A DNA stretch of 41,853 bases from an uncultured Pelagibacteraceae bacterium (GCA_902573865.1 CACGLI010000006.1:1-41853), one strand, 5' to 3'. Positions 1 through 10,051 are shown, counted from the stretch's first letter. The notes: a model not told the origin generated them from the letters alone. A program made the numbers and translations.

Positions 1-2
1 AA

Positions 3-710
3 AAGAAACTATATATAATTTTCCTACCAGGTTTTATGTCTGATATCGAAGGGGAAAAACCAACCACTTTTCTGAGATTTGCTATTAAAAGAAGATTGGG
101 ATTTTTAACATTAGAATACTCTGGTCACGGAAAATCCTCTGGAGATTTTACTAAAGGAAATATTTCTGAATGGACTGGTGATACTAAAAACTTGATTAAA
201 AAAATTGTTAAAAAGAATAATTTTATTTTAATAGGTTCAAGTATGGGGGCATGGATTGCTCTAAATCAATTTAAATATTTTAAAAAACAAATTAAAGGTT
301 TTATTGGTATTGGTTCGGCTCCAGAATTTTTAGATAGATTAATGTGGAAAAAATTTCCAAAAAAAATAAAAAAAGAAATAATGGAAAAAGGTGTGAGTAT
401 TATTAAGCATGGAAACTCAAAATTAAAGCAACGACAATATGAATATCCCGTGACTTATCAATTAATTAAAGATGGTAGAAAAAATAAAGTTTTATCTAAA
501 AAGATAAATTTAAAAATAAATTTAACAATGTTTCATGGGCAGAAAGATGAAGTAGTGCCAATATCATTTTCAAGAAAAATACTCAATTTATTTACAAAAG
601 CAGAAAAAAAATTAGTTATAATTAAAAACGGTGATCATAGTTTGTCACAAAAAATAAATTTAAAAAAGATAACCAAAGAATTAGACAGATTAATTTCTCA
701 AATCTCTTAA
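3..710 (+). CDS. alpha/beta hydrolase, 5'-truncated by the window edge
   Basis: Serine hydrolase of the alpha/beta fold, substrate unknown. The reading frame is open to the window edge, and the residues before the first Met (position 36) spell a typical first beta strand and oxyanion turn (FLPGF), so the real start lies upstream and the Met at 36 is internal. Numbering from that Met, the nucleophile elbow GSSMG puts Ser69 at the active site. GQKDEVVP supplies the acid (Asp171) and GDH the histidine (His201), so the triad is complete. The C-terminus overlaps the convergent SDR gene by 21 bp. Family members act as esterases or lipases or have no known substrate; nothing here narrows it further. 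Confidence 0.85.
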   Translation, partial: KKLYIIFLPGFMSDIEGEKPTTFLRFAIKRRLGFLTLEYSGHGKSSGDFTKGNISEWTGDTKNLIKKIVKKNNFILIGSSMGAWIALNQFKYFKKQIKGFIGIGSAPEFLDRLMWKKFPKKIKKEIMEKGVSIIKHGNSKLKQRQYEYPVTYQLIKDGRKNKVLSKKINLKINLTMFHGQKDEVVPISFSRKILNLFTKAEKKLVIIKNGDHSLSQKINLKKITKELDRLISQIS

Positions 711-1553
711 ACCCTCTTTGTAAGATGGATATCTCAACTTTATTTTAAGAATTTTTTTCATTTTCAAATTATCTACTTTCTTTGAATCTTTGTAAAAATC
801 TTTAATTGGACCTTGAAGCTTATTGGAATTTACTGGGCTTAAATAATTTATATTTAATAATTTTGCTGCATATTTCGTGATCTCTTCATTTGAAGCTGGA
901 AAATCATCTGAAATATTAAATATTTCTCCTTTAATCTTGTTGTTTTTTAGAACTTTATCTAAAACTCTTGCTATGTCTTCTACTCTTATTCTAGAAAAAA
1001 ACTGATTATTTTTTTTAATATAAATTCTTGGACCATTTTTCAATCTTTTTAATGCATTATTCTCTTTTGAATATATCCCAGACAATCTTAGAATATTTAA
1101 ATTTAATTTATAATTTAAAAAAAGTTTCTTCCAAGATTTTTCAGCTCCCAAACGTCCTCTCCCCATACTTGTCTTTGTTTTTAATTGTGATTTTTCTGAA
1201 ACCCATTTTCCATTATGATTTCCGTACACACTTGTTGCAGACAAATAAACAATTTTCTTATTTGAATCAAGGCTTAGTAAAGGCCCAAAATTTTCTACAA
1301 CAAGATCCTTATAATTGTTTGGAGGTATAGATACTACAATATAATCTGAACAAAGAATTTCATAATATATATTCTTATCAAATATATAATCTTTAAATTT
1401 AAAAGATGTATATTTTTTTCCTCTAAAAAATTTTAATGATGTTTTTGATGTTGAGGTGGTATTAAAGCTAAATTTTTTTTTCTTTTTGATTAAATGGTCA
1501 ATATAATATTTTGCAACTTGGCCAAACCCGAAGAAAAAGTATTTTTCTGTCAT
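690..1553 (-). CDS. NAD(P)-dependent epimerase/dehydratase-like SDR protein (YeeZ type)
   Basis: 287-residue atypical extended short-chain dehydrogenase. An N-terminal Rossmann motif is visible (GFGQVAKYY, about residues 9-17), and a YLSATSVYG stretch sits where extended SDRs carry the catalytic Ser/Tyr. A later LRLSGIYS segment matches the nucleotide-sugar-epimerase-like fold. The classical YxxxK pair is not clear, as in YeeZ-type members, so catalysis is uncertain. The start codon overlaps the gltB stop by one base (TAATG), so it is probably the third gene of the gltD-gltB operon. Its 3' end runs 21 bp into the convergent hydrolase. Substrate unknown. Confidence 0.8.
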   Translation of the reverse strand: MTEKYFFFGFGQVAKYYIDHLIKKKKKFSFNTTSTSKTSLKFFRGKKYTSFKFKDYIFDKNIYYEILCSDYIVVSIPPNNYKDLVVENFGPLLSLDSNKKIVYLSATSVYGNHNGKWVSEKSQLKTKTSMGRGRLGAEKSWKKLFLNYKLNLNILRLSGIYSKENNALKRLKNGPRIYIKKNNQFFSRIRVEDIARVLDKVLKNNKIKGEIFNISDDFPASNEEITKYAAKLLNINYLSPVNSNKLQGPIKDFYKDSKKVDNLKMKKILKIKLRYPSYKEGLRDLRN

Positions 1554-4500
1554 TAAGCACTTATAGCTTTATTTTCTCTCAATGTAATTGGATTATCAAG
1601 TTTATCTAGCATTTCTTTTGGACACACTTGTTTAAAATTACTTATCTCGCTTTCAAAATTATTCAAAATTTTCTCTGTGATTTTTGAACTTGTGTCTTTG
1701 TGAAATTCATTAAGCAAATTTTTCAAATATTCTTTCCAGAATTTAGTTTCGGGACTTAACCATACAACTGATTGAGGATTAACATAATTTTCAAAAATAT
1801 TTTTAGGATCATATATAAATGCCATACCGCCTGTCATACCGGCAGCAAAATTATCTCCTACCTTACCAAGAATTACAGTAGTTCCTCCGGTCATGTACTC
1901 ACATCCATTAGAGCCGCAACCCTCAACTATTCCAGTTGCTCCTGAATTTCTCACTGCAAATCTCTCGCCTGCTTTTCCTGAAGCAAACATTTTTCCCGAA
2001 GTTGCTCCGTACATTACAGTGTTCCCAATAATAACATTATCATTTGATGTTAAGTTACTTTTGGATGAGGGCCGTACAATAATTTTACCACCAGATAATC
2101 CTTTACCTACATAATCATTAGAGTCTCCATTTACTATAATTTTAATTCCTTTAGATAAAAAGGCTCCTAATGATTGACCTGCTGAACCATTTAGGTTTAT
2201 GGTAATAACATCGTTATTAAGTGCGTTATTTCCAAATTTGCTATGAAGATAATGTGATAGCCTTGTACCAATAGCTCTTTGAGTGTTCTGAACATCATAG
2301 GAAAGATTAATTTTTTTATCTAACTGAAATGACTCTTGAATTTCACTCCAAATTTTCTTATCCAAAGTATCAGGTACGGGATTAATAGCCCTTTTTTCAC
2401 AATATCTCGGATTTTCACCTGGGTCTGTTTGTACTAATAAAGGATTAAGGTCAAGGTCATCTAGATTTGGTGAGCCTCTGCTTACTTGAGTTAATAAATC
2501 CGTTCTTCCGATAATTTCATTTAAATTTTTGTAACCAAGTGAAGCTAATATTTCTCTTACTTCCTGGGCAACAAAGTTGAAAAAATTTACTACTTTTTCT
2601 GGAGTTCCAGTAAATTTTTTTCTAAGCTCATCGTCTTGCGTACAAACTCCAACAGGACAAGTGTTTGAATGACACTGTCTTACCATGATACATCCCATTG
2701 CAATCAGTGATGAAGTACCCATTCCAAATTCTTCAGCACCCATCATTGCGGCTATAATTACATCTCTGCCGGTTTTCAAACCTCCATCTGTTCTTAATGT
2801 AACTTTGTGCCTCAAGTTATTTAGAGTTAAAATTTGGTGTGCTTCTGTTAGTCCCATTTCCCAAGGTATTCCCGCATACTTAACACTCGTTTGAGGGCTT
2901 GCTCCCGTTCCTCCAGAATGACCTGAAATTAAAATTACATCAGCTTTAGCCTTGGCTACTCCAGCAGCAATAGTTCCAATACCAGTAGATGCAACTAGCT
3001 TTACTCCAATTCTTGCTTTGGGGTTAACTTGTTTAAGATCGTAAATTAGTTGCGCTAAGTCTTCTATAGAATAAATATCATGATGAGGTGGAGGCGAAAT
3101 TAAGGTTACTCCAGGGGTTGAGTGTCTTAATCTAGCAATATCTTTTGTAACTTTAAATCCAGGTAGCTGTCCTCCTTCTCCTGGCTTAGCCCCCTGAGCT
3201 ATTTTGATTTCGATTTCATTACAATTATTTAAATAGTTTACTGTCACACCAAATCTTGCAGAAGCAACTTGTTTTACTCTTGAATTGGCGGAGTCGCCAT
3301 TGTTTAAAGTTTTAAATCTTCTTTCATCTTCACCGCCCTCTCCACTGCATGACGCTCCTTTAACTCTATTCATTCCTATTGCTAAAGTTTCGTGAGCTTC
3401 TTCCGAAAGTGCTCCATGAGACATACTTCCACTTCCAAATCTAGTTGTCAGAGCCTCCTTAGGCTCAACTTCGTTTATATTGATGGGACTTTTGTCACTC
3501 TTAAAATTAAGTAAATCTCTTAAATTAATAGGTGGTAAATTATGTATACCATCAGAATATTTTTTGTAAGCTTCGTAAGATCCAGTACCCACAGCATGCT
3601 GAAGAGTATGAATTAATTTACCTTGAAATTGATGATCCTCTCCAGTTTTTCTATATTTATATATACCTCCAATGGGAAGTATTATTACATCTTTTTTGTA
3701 CGCTTTCTCATGTAAAGATTTGATTTTTTCTTCAATTCCCTTGATTCCAATACCTGAAATTCTGGAAACCATGCCGGGGAAATAATCTGAAACTAATGCT
3801 CTGCTTAAACCAACAGTTTCAAAATTGCATCCACCTCTATAAGCACTTATAACTGAGATGCCCATTTTAGACATAATTTTTAACAGGCCATTTTCAATAG
3901 ATCTTTTGAACCTTTCGACACATGTATTAAATTCTAATTTTCCAAATAATTTTTTTTCATATCTTTGGTAGATACTGTCTATTGTTAAATAAGGATTAAT
4001 AGTTGTTGCTCCAACTCCAATTAAAACTGCAAACGAGTGAGTATCTAGTGTCTCTGAGGTTTCAATATTTAAAGAGCAATAACCTCTTAGTCCCATATTT
4101 ACTAGATGAGAATTTATAGCCCCCACCGATAAAGCCATAGGAATATTAGCTCTATTTTCAGATATATTTTTATCACTTAAAATAAGAGTGGTAAAACCTT
4201 CACGTACCGAAATTTCTGCGTCATTTTTAATTCTCTCTAAACTTTCTTTCAAACCTTCATTCATGCTAAAAGTGCAATCAACTATTTTAATCTTTTTTGA
4301 AAAAATTTTTTTAAACTTCTTAAGCTGTGAATTTGATAAAATTGGACTATCTAAAACATAAATATTTTCCTCAGTAAGGTTGTCAAAATCTAAAATATTT
4401 CCTAAATTTCCAAATCGAGTTTTTAAACTCATTACTTTATTTTCTCTTAAAGAGTCTATAGGTGGGTTTGTGACCTGGCTAAAATTTTGCCTAAAATAAT

Positions 4501-6055
4501 GAGACAAAGGTCTAAAATGGCTTGATAATACAGCTACTGGAGTATCATCGCCCATTGAGCCAGTTGCTTCTTTGCCTTCCTCGACCATGGGATGTAAGAT
4601 CAATTCTAGATCTTCAATACTATAGCCTGACAGGTATTGTCTTTTTCTTAATTCACTTCCTTTAAAATTTACCTCTTCGGAGTCAGATGTTATTTTTTTA
4701 TCAAGATCTACTATTTGGTTGTTAAATTTTTTATAATTTTTGGATAAGTAATCTTTTAACTCGCTATCTTTGTAAAACTTTCCCTCTTTAAGATCTACTG
4801 CAATAATTTCTCCGGGGCCAAGTCTTCCTTTTTTAATTATTTTCTCCTCTGGTAAGGCGATCATTCCTGTTTCTGAACCTGCAAATAATAAATTATCTGA
4901 TGTAACTGTATATCTTAAAGGTCTTAAGCCATTTCTATCTACAGCAGCTAAAACCCATTTCGAGTCAGTTGCACAAATTGCAGCTGGTCCATCCCAAGGT
5001 TCGATAGCACTATTAAGAAAATTAAAGAGTTGTTGGTGATTTTTTGGTACGGTTTTGCTTCTTTTAGACCACGCATCGGGTATCATCATTAATTTAATCA
5101 GAGGAGCCAATTTTCCCGAATGTGTTAGTAGCTCAAACACATTATCTAGTGAGGCGGAGTCAGAATTTCCCGGTACTATTACTGGTTTTAGATCTTCAAT
5201 ATTTTTAAATAAATGATTCGACATATCCTGCTCATGAACTCTCATCCAATTAATATTACCTTTCACAGTGTTGATTTCTCCATTATGAGCTAAAGTTCTA
5301 AATGGTTGAGCTAAATCCCAACTTGGGAAAGTATTTGTAGAGTATCTTTGGTGGAATATCGCAAATCTTGACTTAAAATTTTTATCTTTTAGGTCTGGAT
5401 AAAAGTCTGATAAAGCTTCAGCTAAAAACATACCCTTGTAAACGATTGATCTTGAGCTCAAAGAACAAATATAAAATTCATTTAGTTGATCTTCTCTAGC
5501 GATTTTTTCAATTTTTTTTCTAGCCTCGTAAAGATCCCTTTCAAGATCATTAGTTTGTATTTTCTCTGTTTTTCTAAAAAGAACTTGAGCGATTTCAGGC
5601 CTATTAGTTTCAGCGATTAACCCTAATACTTTTGGATTTACGGGCACTTGTCTCCAACCGTAAATGTAATAATCTTTGTTCAATAAAACTGTTTCAATGA
5701 TTGATCTACACTTTTCTTGTTTCGAATAATCATTTCTTGGCATAAACACCATACCAACACAAATTCTCTTATCTTCATCATGTTTATGACCTGTCTTATT
5801 AATTTTATCTTTGAAAAAATCTGGAGAAATTTCTAATTTAATTCCAGCTCCATCACCTGACTTTCCATCTGCGTCCACGGCTCCACGATGCCAAACAGCC
5901 TTTAGAGCATTGATACCATATTCAACTACTTTTCTGCTTTTTTTACCATCTGTCGTTGCTATTAATCCCACACCACATGCTTCATGCTCCATCTCCGGAA
6001 AGTAGGAATAATTTTTTAATAATTTTTGTTTATTTGAGAGATATCTTTTCTTCAT
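1553..6055 (-). CDS. gltB: glutamate synthase (NADPH) large subunit
   Basis: GOGAT alpha subunit, 1500 residues, the normal length. It transfers the glutamine amide to 2-oxoglutarate, giving two glutamates in the cytoplasm. The N-terminal class II glutaminase has EHEACGVG; Cys27 would be the N-terminal nucleophile after removal of a 26-residue propeptide, as in known GltB. The central and FMN-binding domains follow (for example GEGGEDERR and SGHSGGTGASP). A [3Fe-4S] cysteine cluster lies near residues 1120-1136 (CxxxxxCxxxxCPVGVC), and the C-terminal beta-helix GXGXG-type domain is present. It overlaps gltD by 4 bp (ATGA) and lies downstream of it, so the two are co-translated. With glutamine synthetase this is the main ammonium assimilation route at low ammonium. 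Confidence 0.98.
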   Translation of the reverse strand: MKKRYLSNKQKLLKNYSYFPEMEHEACGVGLIATTDGKKSRKVVEYGINALKAVWHRGAVDADGKSGDGAGIKLEISPDFFKDKINKTGHKHDEDKRICVGMVFMPRNDYSKQEKCRSIIETVLLNKDYYIYGWRQVPVNPKVLGLIAETNRPEIAQVLFRKTEKIQTNDLERDLYEARKKIEKIAREDQLNEFYICSLSSRSIVYKGMFLAEALSDFYPDLKDKNFKSRFAIFHQRYSTNTFPSWDLAQPFRTLAHNGEINTVKGNINWMRVHEQDMSNHLFKNIEDLKPVIVPGNSDSASLDNVFELLTHSGKLAPLIKLMMIPDAWSKRSKTVPKNHQQLFNFLNSAIEPWDGPAAICATDSKWVLAAVDRNGLRPLRYTVTSDNLLFAGSETGMIALPEEKIIKKGRLGPGEIIAVDLKEGKFYKDSELKDYLSKNYKKFNNQIVDLDKKITSDSEEVNFKGSELRKRQYLSGYSIEDLELILHPMVEEGKEATGSMGDDTPVAVLSSHFRPLSHYFRQNFSQVTNPPIDSLRENKVMSLKTRFGNLGNILDFDNLTEENIYVLDSPILSNSQLKKFKKIFSKKIKIVDCTFSMNEGLKESLERIKNDAEISVREGFTTLILSDKNISENRANIPMALSVGAINSHLVNMGLRGYCSLNIETSETLDTHSFAVLIGVGATTINPYLTIDSIYQRYEKKLFGKLEFNTCVERFKRSIENGLLKIMSKMGISVISAYRGGCNFETVGLSRALVSDYFPGMVSRISGIGIKGIEEKIKSLHEKAYKKDVIILPIGGIYKYRKTGEDHQFQGKLIHTLQHAVGTGSYEAYKKYSDGIHNLPPINLRDLLNFKSDKSPININEVEPKEALTTRFGSGSMSHGALSEEAHETLAIGMNRVKGASCSGEGGEDERRFKTLNNGDSANSRVKQVASARFGVTVNYLNNCNEIEIKIAQGAKPGEGGQLPGFKVTKDIARLRHSTPGVTLISPPPHHDIYSIEDLAQLIYDLKQVNPKARIGVKLVASTGIGTIAAGVAKAKADVILISGHSGGTGASPQTSVKYAGIPWEMGLTEAHQILTLNNLRHKVTLRTDGGLKTGRDVIIAAMMGAEEFGMGTSSLIAMGCIMVRQCHSNTCPVGVCTQDDELRKKFTGTPEKVVNFFNFVAQEVREILASLGYKNLNEIIGRTDLLTQVSRGSPNLDDLDLNPLLVQTDPGENPRYCEKRAINPVPDTLDKKIWSEIQESFQLDKKINLSYDVQNTQRAIGTRLSHYLHSKFGNNALNNDVITINLNGSAGQSLGAFLSKGIKIIVNGDSNDYVGKGLSGGKIIVRPSSKSNLTSNDNVIIGNTVMYGATSGKMFASGKAGERFAVRNSGATGIVEGCGSNGCEYMTGGTTVILGKVGDNFAAGMTGGMAFIYDPKNIFENYVNPQSVVWLSPETKFWKEYLKNLLNEFHKDTSSKITEKILNNFESEISNFKQVCPKEMLDKLDNPITLRENKAISA

Positions 6056-7497
6056 GCTGCAACAACACCAATTTTTTTATTTCTTTTTGATGAAAGGTAT
6101 TTATCAATCTGCGTTGCTACATCTCTACCATCTCGTATTGCCCATACAACAAGTGAAGCTCCTCTAACGATATCCCCTGCCGCAAAGACACCTTCAAGGT
6201 TAGTTTGCATAGTTTTGAGATCAATTTTTAAAGTCCCCCATTTTGATACAGCTAATTCTTCTACATCAAATAATTTTGGTAAATCCTCTGGATCAAACCC
6301 TAAAGATTTAATAACAAGATCAGCATCTATTTTAAATTCAGACCCTTCTTTAAAAATAGGCTTTCTTCTTCCAGACTGATCTGGTTCCCCAAGAATCATT
6401 TTACTTACCTCAACTTGACTTACTTTATCTTGACCGATAAATTTTTTTGGACTAGTAAGCCAAACAAACTCAACGCCCTCTTCTTCCGCATTTCCAACCT
6501 CTCTTGCGGAACCAGGCATATTTTCTTTATCTCTTCTATACAGACATTTAACTGACTTTGCTTCTTGCCTGATTGCGGTTCTAACACAATCCATTGCTGT
6601 GTCTCCCCCGCCTATGACTACTACATTTTTACCACTAGCATTTAAAGTACCGTTATCGAAAAGTTCAACTTTATCACCTAGACCTTTTTTATTTGAAGCT
6701 GTCAAAAATTCCATTGCTGGAAATATGTTTTTAAGACCCGACCCTGAAATGTCAATTTCTCTTGGCTTGTAGACTCCTGTAGCAATTAAAACTGCATCAT
6801 GTTTTTCTCTAAGTTCCATTAAACTTTTATCTCTTCCAACTTCAAAGTTAAGTACAAATTTAATGCCTGAGTCTTTTAGTAATTTTGTTCTTCTCTCGAC
6901 AACTTTTTTTTCTAATTTGAAATTAGGAATTCCGTAAATTAATAGACCACCTGGTCGATCGTAGCGATCGTAAATTGTAATTTTGTAGCCAAATTTTCTT
7001 AATTCTTCCGCACAAGCTAACCCAGCCGGACCTGAACCTATTATTCCAATGCTTTGTTTTTGCTCTTTTGCAATTTTAATCGGTTTTACCCAACCCTTTT
7101 CCCAAGCAGTGTCTGTAATATATTTTTCAATAGAACCTATAGTAACTGTTCCGTGGCCTGATTGTTCTATTACACAATTGCCTTCACATAATCTATCTTG
7201 CGGGCAAATTCTTCCGCAAACCTCAGGCATATTGTTTGTGCTTTGTGAAAGTTTATATGCCTCTTCAAGTCTTCCCTCTGCAGTTAATTTTAACCAATCC
7301 GGAATATTATTGCTGAGTGGACAGTGAATTTGACAAAATGGAACTCCGCATTGAGAACACCTGCTAGACTGCTCCTTAGCTTTATCGTTAATATACTCAT
7401 TATATATCTCTTGAAAATCCTGCTTACGTTTCTTTGTAAGTCTTTTTTCTGGGGTCTCTTGTTGGAGATCAGTAAATTTTAACATTTTATTTGTCAT
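6052..7497 (-). CDS. gltD: glutamate synthase (NADPH) small subunit
   Basis: GOGAT beta subunit, 481 residues. It oxidises NADPH and passes electrons through FAD and Fe-S centres to GltB. The N-terminus holds the conserved cysteine-rich region for two [4Fe-4S] clusters (CSQCGVPFC...C and CGRICP...CEGNC). The FAD site is GSGPAGLACAEE, about residues 150-161, and the NADPH site is GGGDTAMDC, about residues 296-304. First gene of the operon; gltB starts within its stop. A second Met at residue 5 is an alternative start. The 172-bp upstream gap is shared with divergent uppP and probably holds both promoters. Confidence 0.97.
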   Translation of the reverse strand: MTNKMLKFTDLQQETPEKRLTKKRKQDFQEIYNEYINDKAKEQSSRCSQCGVPFCQIHCPLSNNIPDWLKLTAEGRLEEAYKLSQSTNNMPEVCGRICPQDRLCEGNCVIEQSGHGTVTIGSIEKYITDTAWEKGWVKPIKIAKEQKQSIGIIGSGPAGLACAEELRKFGYKITIYDRYDRPGGLLIYGIPNFKLEKKVVERRTKLLKDSGIKFVLNFEVGRDKSLMELREKHDAVLIATGVYKPREIDISGSGLKNIFPAMEFLTASNKKGLGDKVELFDNGTLNASGKNVVVIGGGDTAMDCVRTAIRQEAKSVKCLYRRDKENMPGSAREVGNAEEEGVEFVWLTSPKKFIGQDKVSQVEVSKMILGEPDQSGRRKPIFKEGSEFKIDADLVIKSLGFDPEDLPKLFDVEELAVSKWGTLKIDLKTMQTNLEGVFAAGDIVRGASLVVWAIRDGRDVATQIDKYLSSKRNKKIGVVAA

Positions 7498-7669
7498 AAT
7501 CTCGAAGGGTATATTTGAAATGGACTAAAATATAAAGCAATTAAAGGTAACTAACGTTGACCTAATTCAAAAAACCTTTAAATATATTGAGTTTTTTTCC
7601 TCATATCAGGTATGCAAAAATCTAATATCGTTGGTAATAAGTGTGAATTTTTTATAAATATAGTTATTC
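7498..7669. promoter_or_regulatory. divergent gltD / uppP intergenic region with nested inverted repeats
   Basis: The gap holds a perfect 8-bp inverted repeat, TTAAAGGT at 7541-7548 and ACCTTTAA at 7574-7581. Nested in it is an imperfect dyad, AGGTAAC-TAAC-GTTGACCT, at about 7545-7563. A TTGACC at 7557-7562 could be a -35 for uppP, but the -10 is poor at 17 bp spacing (AAATAT); a better TATATT lies 20 bp away. The dyad is a candidate operator for nitrogen control of gltBD. I infer this from position only; no regulator-specific motif was recognised. Confidence 0.35.
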
Positions 7670-8428
7670 ATGTTAGAAATATTTATCCTTTCCATTGTCC
7701 AAGGAATCACTGAATTTTTACCAATTAGTTCATCAGCTCACATAAATTTAATTTCAAAATTAACTAACTTTTCCTTTTCAGGTTTATTATTAGATATAAG
7801 TTTACACATCGGATCATTTTTCGCAGTTTTAATTTATTTCCGAAACGAAATTTTTGTGATGATCAAAAATTTAAGAAAATTAAGTTATTTAATTGTGGCA
7901 GTTTTACCAATTCTTGTTCTTGGGTTTTTAGTAACAAAAATGGACTTTTCAGATAATATAAGAAGTCTGAAAATAATTGGATGGATGACTATAATTTTTG
8001 GAGTGTTATTATTTTTAAGTGACAAATCTAAAGTAAAAAAAAGTTACCAAAATCAATTTAATATGAAAGACGCAATTATAATTGGTTTAATTCACTCTAT
8101 TGCGATAGTACCTGGTGTTAGTAGATCTGGAGTAGCAATGACAGCTTGTAGGTTCTTATCTTATAGCAGAATAGACTCGGCTAAAATATCGTTTCTAATT
8201 TCGATCCCAACTCTATTAGCAGTCAGCATTTATGGAATTTATAGCTTAAATTCAAATTCAGACATAAACATACAGTCTATAAATATTTTATCAATCTTAT
8301 TTTCTTTTTTCTTTTCATATATTACAATTAAATTCTTTTTAAAATTTTTAAAAAAATTTTCTTTAAATTTTTTTGTTTATTATAGAATAATAATTGGATT
8401 AGTAATTTTATACTATGGCTATAATTAA
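7670..8428 (+). CDS. uppP: undecaprenyl-diphosphatase
   Basis: Integral membrane phosphatase of the BacA/UppP family. It recycles undecaprenyl diphosphate to the monophosphate lipid carrier for peptidoglycan and surface polysaccharide. 252 residues, slightly shorter than E. coli UppP (about 273). Both signature motifs are present: ITEFLPISSSAH (residues 13-24) and PGVSRSG (148-154), which form the active site. About eight hydrophobic segments are visible. Its last 14 bp overlap the next gene, an O-antigen-ligase-like protein, which also works with lipid-linked glycans, so a functional pairing is likely. Confidence 0.95.
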   Translation: MLEIFILSIVQGITEFLPISSSAHINLISKLTNFSFSGLLLDISLHIGSFFAVLIYFRNEIFVMIKNLRKLSYLIVAVLPILVLGFLVTKMDFSDNIRSLKIIGWMTIIFGVLLFLSDKSKVKKSYQNQFNMKDAIIIGLIHSIAIVPGVSRSGVAMTACRFLSYSRIDSAKISFLISIPTLLAVSIYGIYSLNSNSDINIQSINILSILFSFFFSYITIKFFLKFLKKFSLNFFVYYRIIIGLVILYYGYN

Positions 8429-9806
8429 AAAAAAAATTCAACCTAATTTTTTAAATATTTTATTAGCTTTGTACCCATTGGTTTATCTTCTAGGTAACTT
8501 CGCCATAAATTTGTTGACAGCTATTATCATAATTTTTGCTATATACATATTTAAAGGAAAAATCATACCTTCGGATAATAAAAATTTATCACTAGCCCTA
8601 ATTTGTTTTTTTTCTTACCTAATTATAATTACTTTTTTTAGTTATTGGTTTGCGGAAAAAGAAGTGGAAAATTTTTTAAATAATTTTTGGAAATCACTTT
8701 TATATTTAAGATACCTATTTTTATTTTTTATAATTTCTCTGATGATAGAAAAAGGTCATTTAAATTTAAAATATTTTTATATTTTAGCAGCTTCACTTTC
8801 ATTTATTTTAGGTGCAGACTTAATTGTTCAATATAACCTTGGTGTTGATTTATTTGGTTTTGAACAACCAGAACATTTAGGAAATAGAAGATTCTCGGGA
8901 TTTCTAGGGGACGAATTAATTGCTGGAGGATACCTATTTAGATTTTGCTTTTTTGGTATTTTCATTTTTTTTATTATAAAAAGTTTCTCAAAGAAATTTG
9001 GAATAATTTTTTTTTCAGTAACTTTAATTTTTTTTCTTGTAAGTATTTTTATAGCAGGAAACAGAATGCCTCTTTTTTTATTTATTCTTGTTTTATTAAT
9101 TTTCTCCTTAGTTGAAAAAAAATTACGAAAAATTGCACTTACAATTTCTTTGTGTTCTTTGATATGTATATTTGCAATATATAAAAATTTTTCAATCGAT
9201 AAACCAAGTGGTCCTTATACCAAAGTTGAACAGTTTGCTTTTCATATAGGAAATTTTTACAATAATGCAGAGGAGATTGCGCTAAGGAGTTGGGATATAA
9301 TTTCTGGCAATCCTGAATACCAGCATGAAATGGTTTACGATGATGAGAAAAAAGATTTATTTTTAGAACTTACAAAGGATAAGAAAGAATTTAAGTCCGG
9401 TCATCTTAAAATTTTCAATGCTGCATTTGAAACATGGAAAAAAAATAAAATTTTTGGAGGAGGGTTAAGATCATTTCGAATAAATTGTGACTTTAAATTC
9501 AATGTTTACTGTGCTCCCCATGCTCATAATTACTACGGAGAAATTCTTATAAGCATGGGTGCTTTGGGTCTTGCTTTATTTTCTTTAATTGTATTTTTAT
9601 CATTATTCAAATTTTTAAATTTTTATTTAAAAACTGAAAATTCTTTTGATTTCAGAGTTTTGTTATTGCCTTTTTTCTTAGTATTTTTTGCAGAAATTTT
9701 TCCTTTCAGGAGCTCTGGTAATTTTTTTTCAACATTTAATTCTACAATATTTTTTGTTTATTTAGCAATTTTAACTAATGCGAATAAAATAAGTAAACCT
9801 GTTTAA
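8415..9806 (+). CDS. O-antigen ligase/polymerase-like polytopic membrane protein (Wzy_C superfamily)
   Basis: 463 residues, with about ten to twelve hydrophobic segments and one large hydrophilic loop (about residues 260-370), the plan of WaaL ligases and Wzy polymerases. The conserved AGNRMP turn before a membrane helix is seen near residue 217, and a histidine motif HAHNYY at the end of the long loop (about residues 374-379), matching the catalytic-loop histidine of the family. It probably transfers or polymerises glycan from undecaprenyl diphosphate in the periplasm. Ligase versus polymerase cannot be told from sequence alone. It overlaps uppP by 14 bp and is probably co-transcribed. Composition is extremely A/T-rich. 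Confidence 0.8.
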   Translation: MAIIKKKIQPNFLNILLALYPLVYLLGNFAINLLTAIIIIFAIYIFKGKIIPSDNKNLSLALICFFSYLIIITFFSYWFAEKEVENFLNNFWKSLLYLRYLFLFFIISLMIEKGHLNLKYFYILAASLSFILGADLIVQYNLGVDLFGFEQPEHLGNRRFSGFLGDELIAGGYLFRFCFFGIFIFFIIKSFSKKFGIIFFSVTLIFFLVSIFIAGNRMPLFLFILVLLIFSLVEKKLRKIALTISLCSLICIFAIYKNFSIDKPSGPYTKVEQFAFHIGNFYNNAEEIALRSWDIISGNPEYQHEMVYDDEKKDLFLELTKDKKEFKSGHLKIFNAAFETWKKNKIFGGGLRSFRINCDFKFNVYCAPHAHNYYGEILISMGALGLALFSLIVFLSLFKFLNFYLKTENSFDFRVLLLPFFLVFFAEIFPFRSSGNFFSTFNSTIFFVYLAILTNANKISKPV

Positions 9807-9913
9807 AAATAAAGCTATATTGTAATACTTAGAAGATAAAGAATTACTAAGGTTATTAAAAAAAAAACTATTACAGCATTTTTTAAAGACATAGATTATA
9901 ATAACACAGTTTT

Positions 9914-9990
9914 TGGTGCGCCTGCTAGGATTTGAACCCAGAACCTCCTGGTCCGTAGCCAAGCGCTCTATCCAGTTGAGCTACAGGCGC
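9914..9990 (-). tRNA. tRNA-Arg (anticodon ACG)
   Basis: The reverse complement folds as a complete cloverleaf: 7-bp acceptor stem GCGCCTG/CAGGCGC, D arm GCTC/GAGC, anticodon stem CTTGG/CCAGG around loop CTACGGA (anticodon ACG at 34-36), and T arm with GTTCAAATC. Discriminator A and a genomically encoded CCA end at 9914-9916. It decodes CGN codons through inosine at position 34 and so depends on TadA. A 63-codon frame across this region is only the tRNA read as protein. Confidence 0.97.
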
Positions 9991-10051
9991 TTAATTATGA
10001 GATATCAAAGAAAGTATTGTATTTAAAGGTTTAACATCTATATAATAAATT

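Noticed and set aside
1893-2114. Plus-strand frames inside gltB (also 2685-2894, 5811-6005)
   Set aside because: Antisense shadows of a strongly conserved gene; no RBS and no family resemblance.
9815-9892. 25-codon hydrophobic minus-strand frame just downstream of tRNA-Arg
   Set aside because: No Shine-Dalgarno, and Leu/Ile/Phe-rich short frames arise easily in AT-rich DNA; kept out of the gene list.
9771-9962. 63-codon frame ending over the tRNA
   Set aside because: It is the tRNA-Arg sequence read as protein; the tRNA fold explains the conservation.
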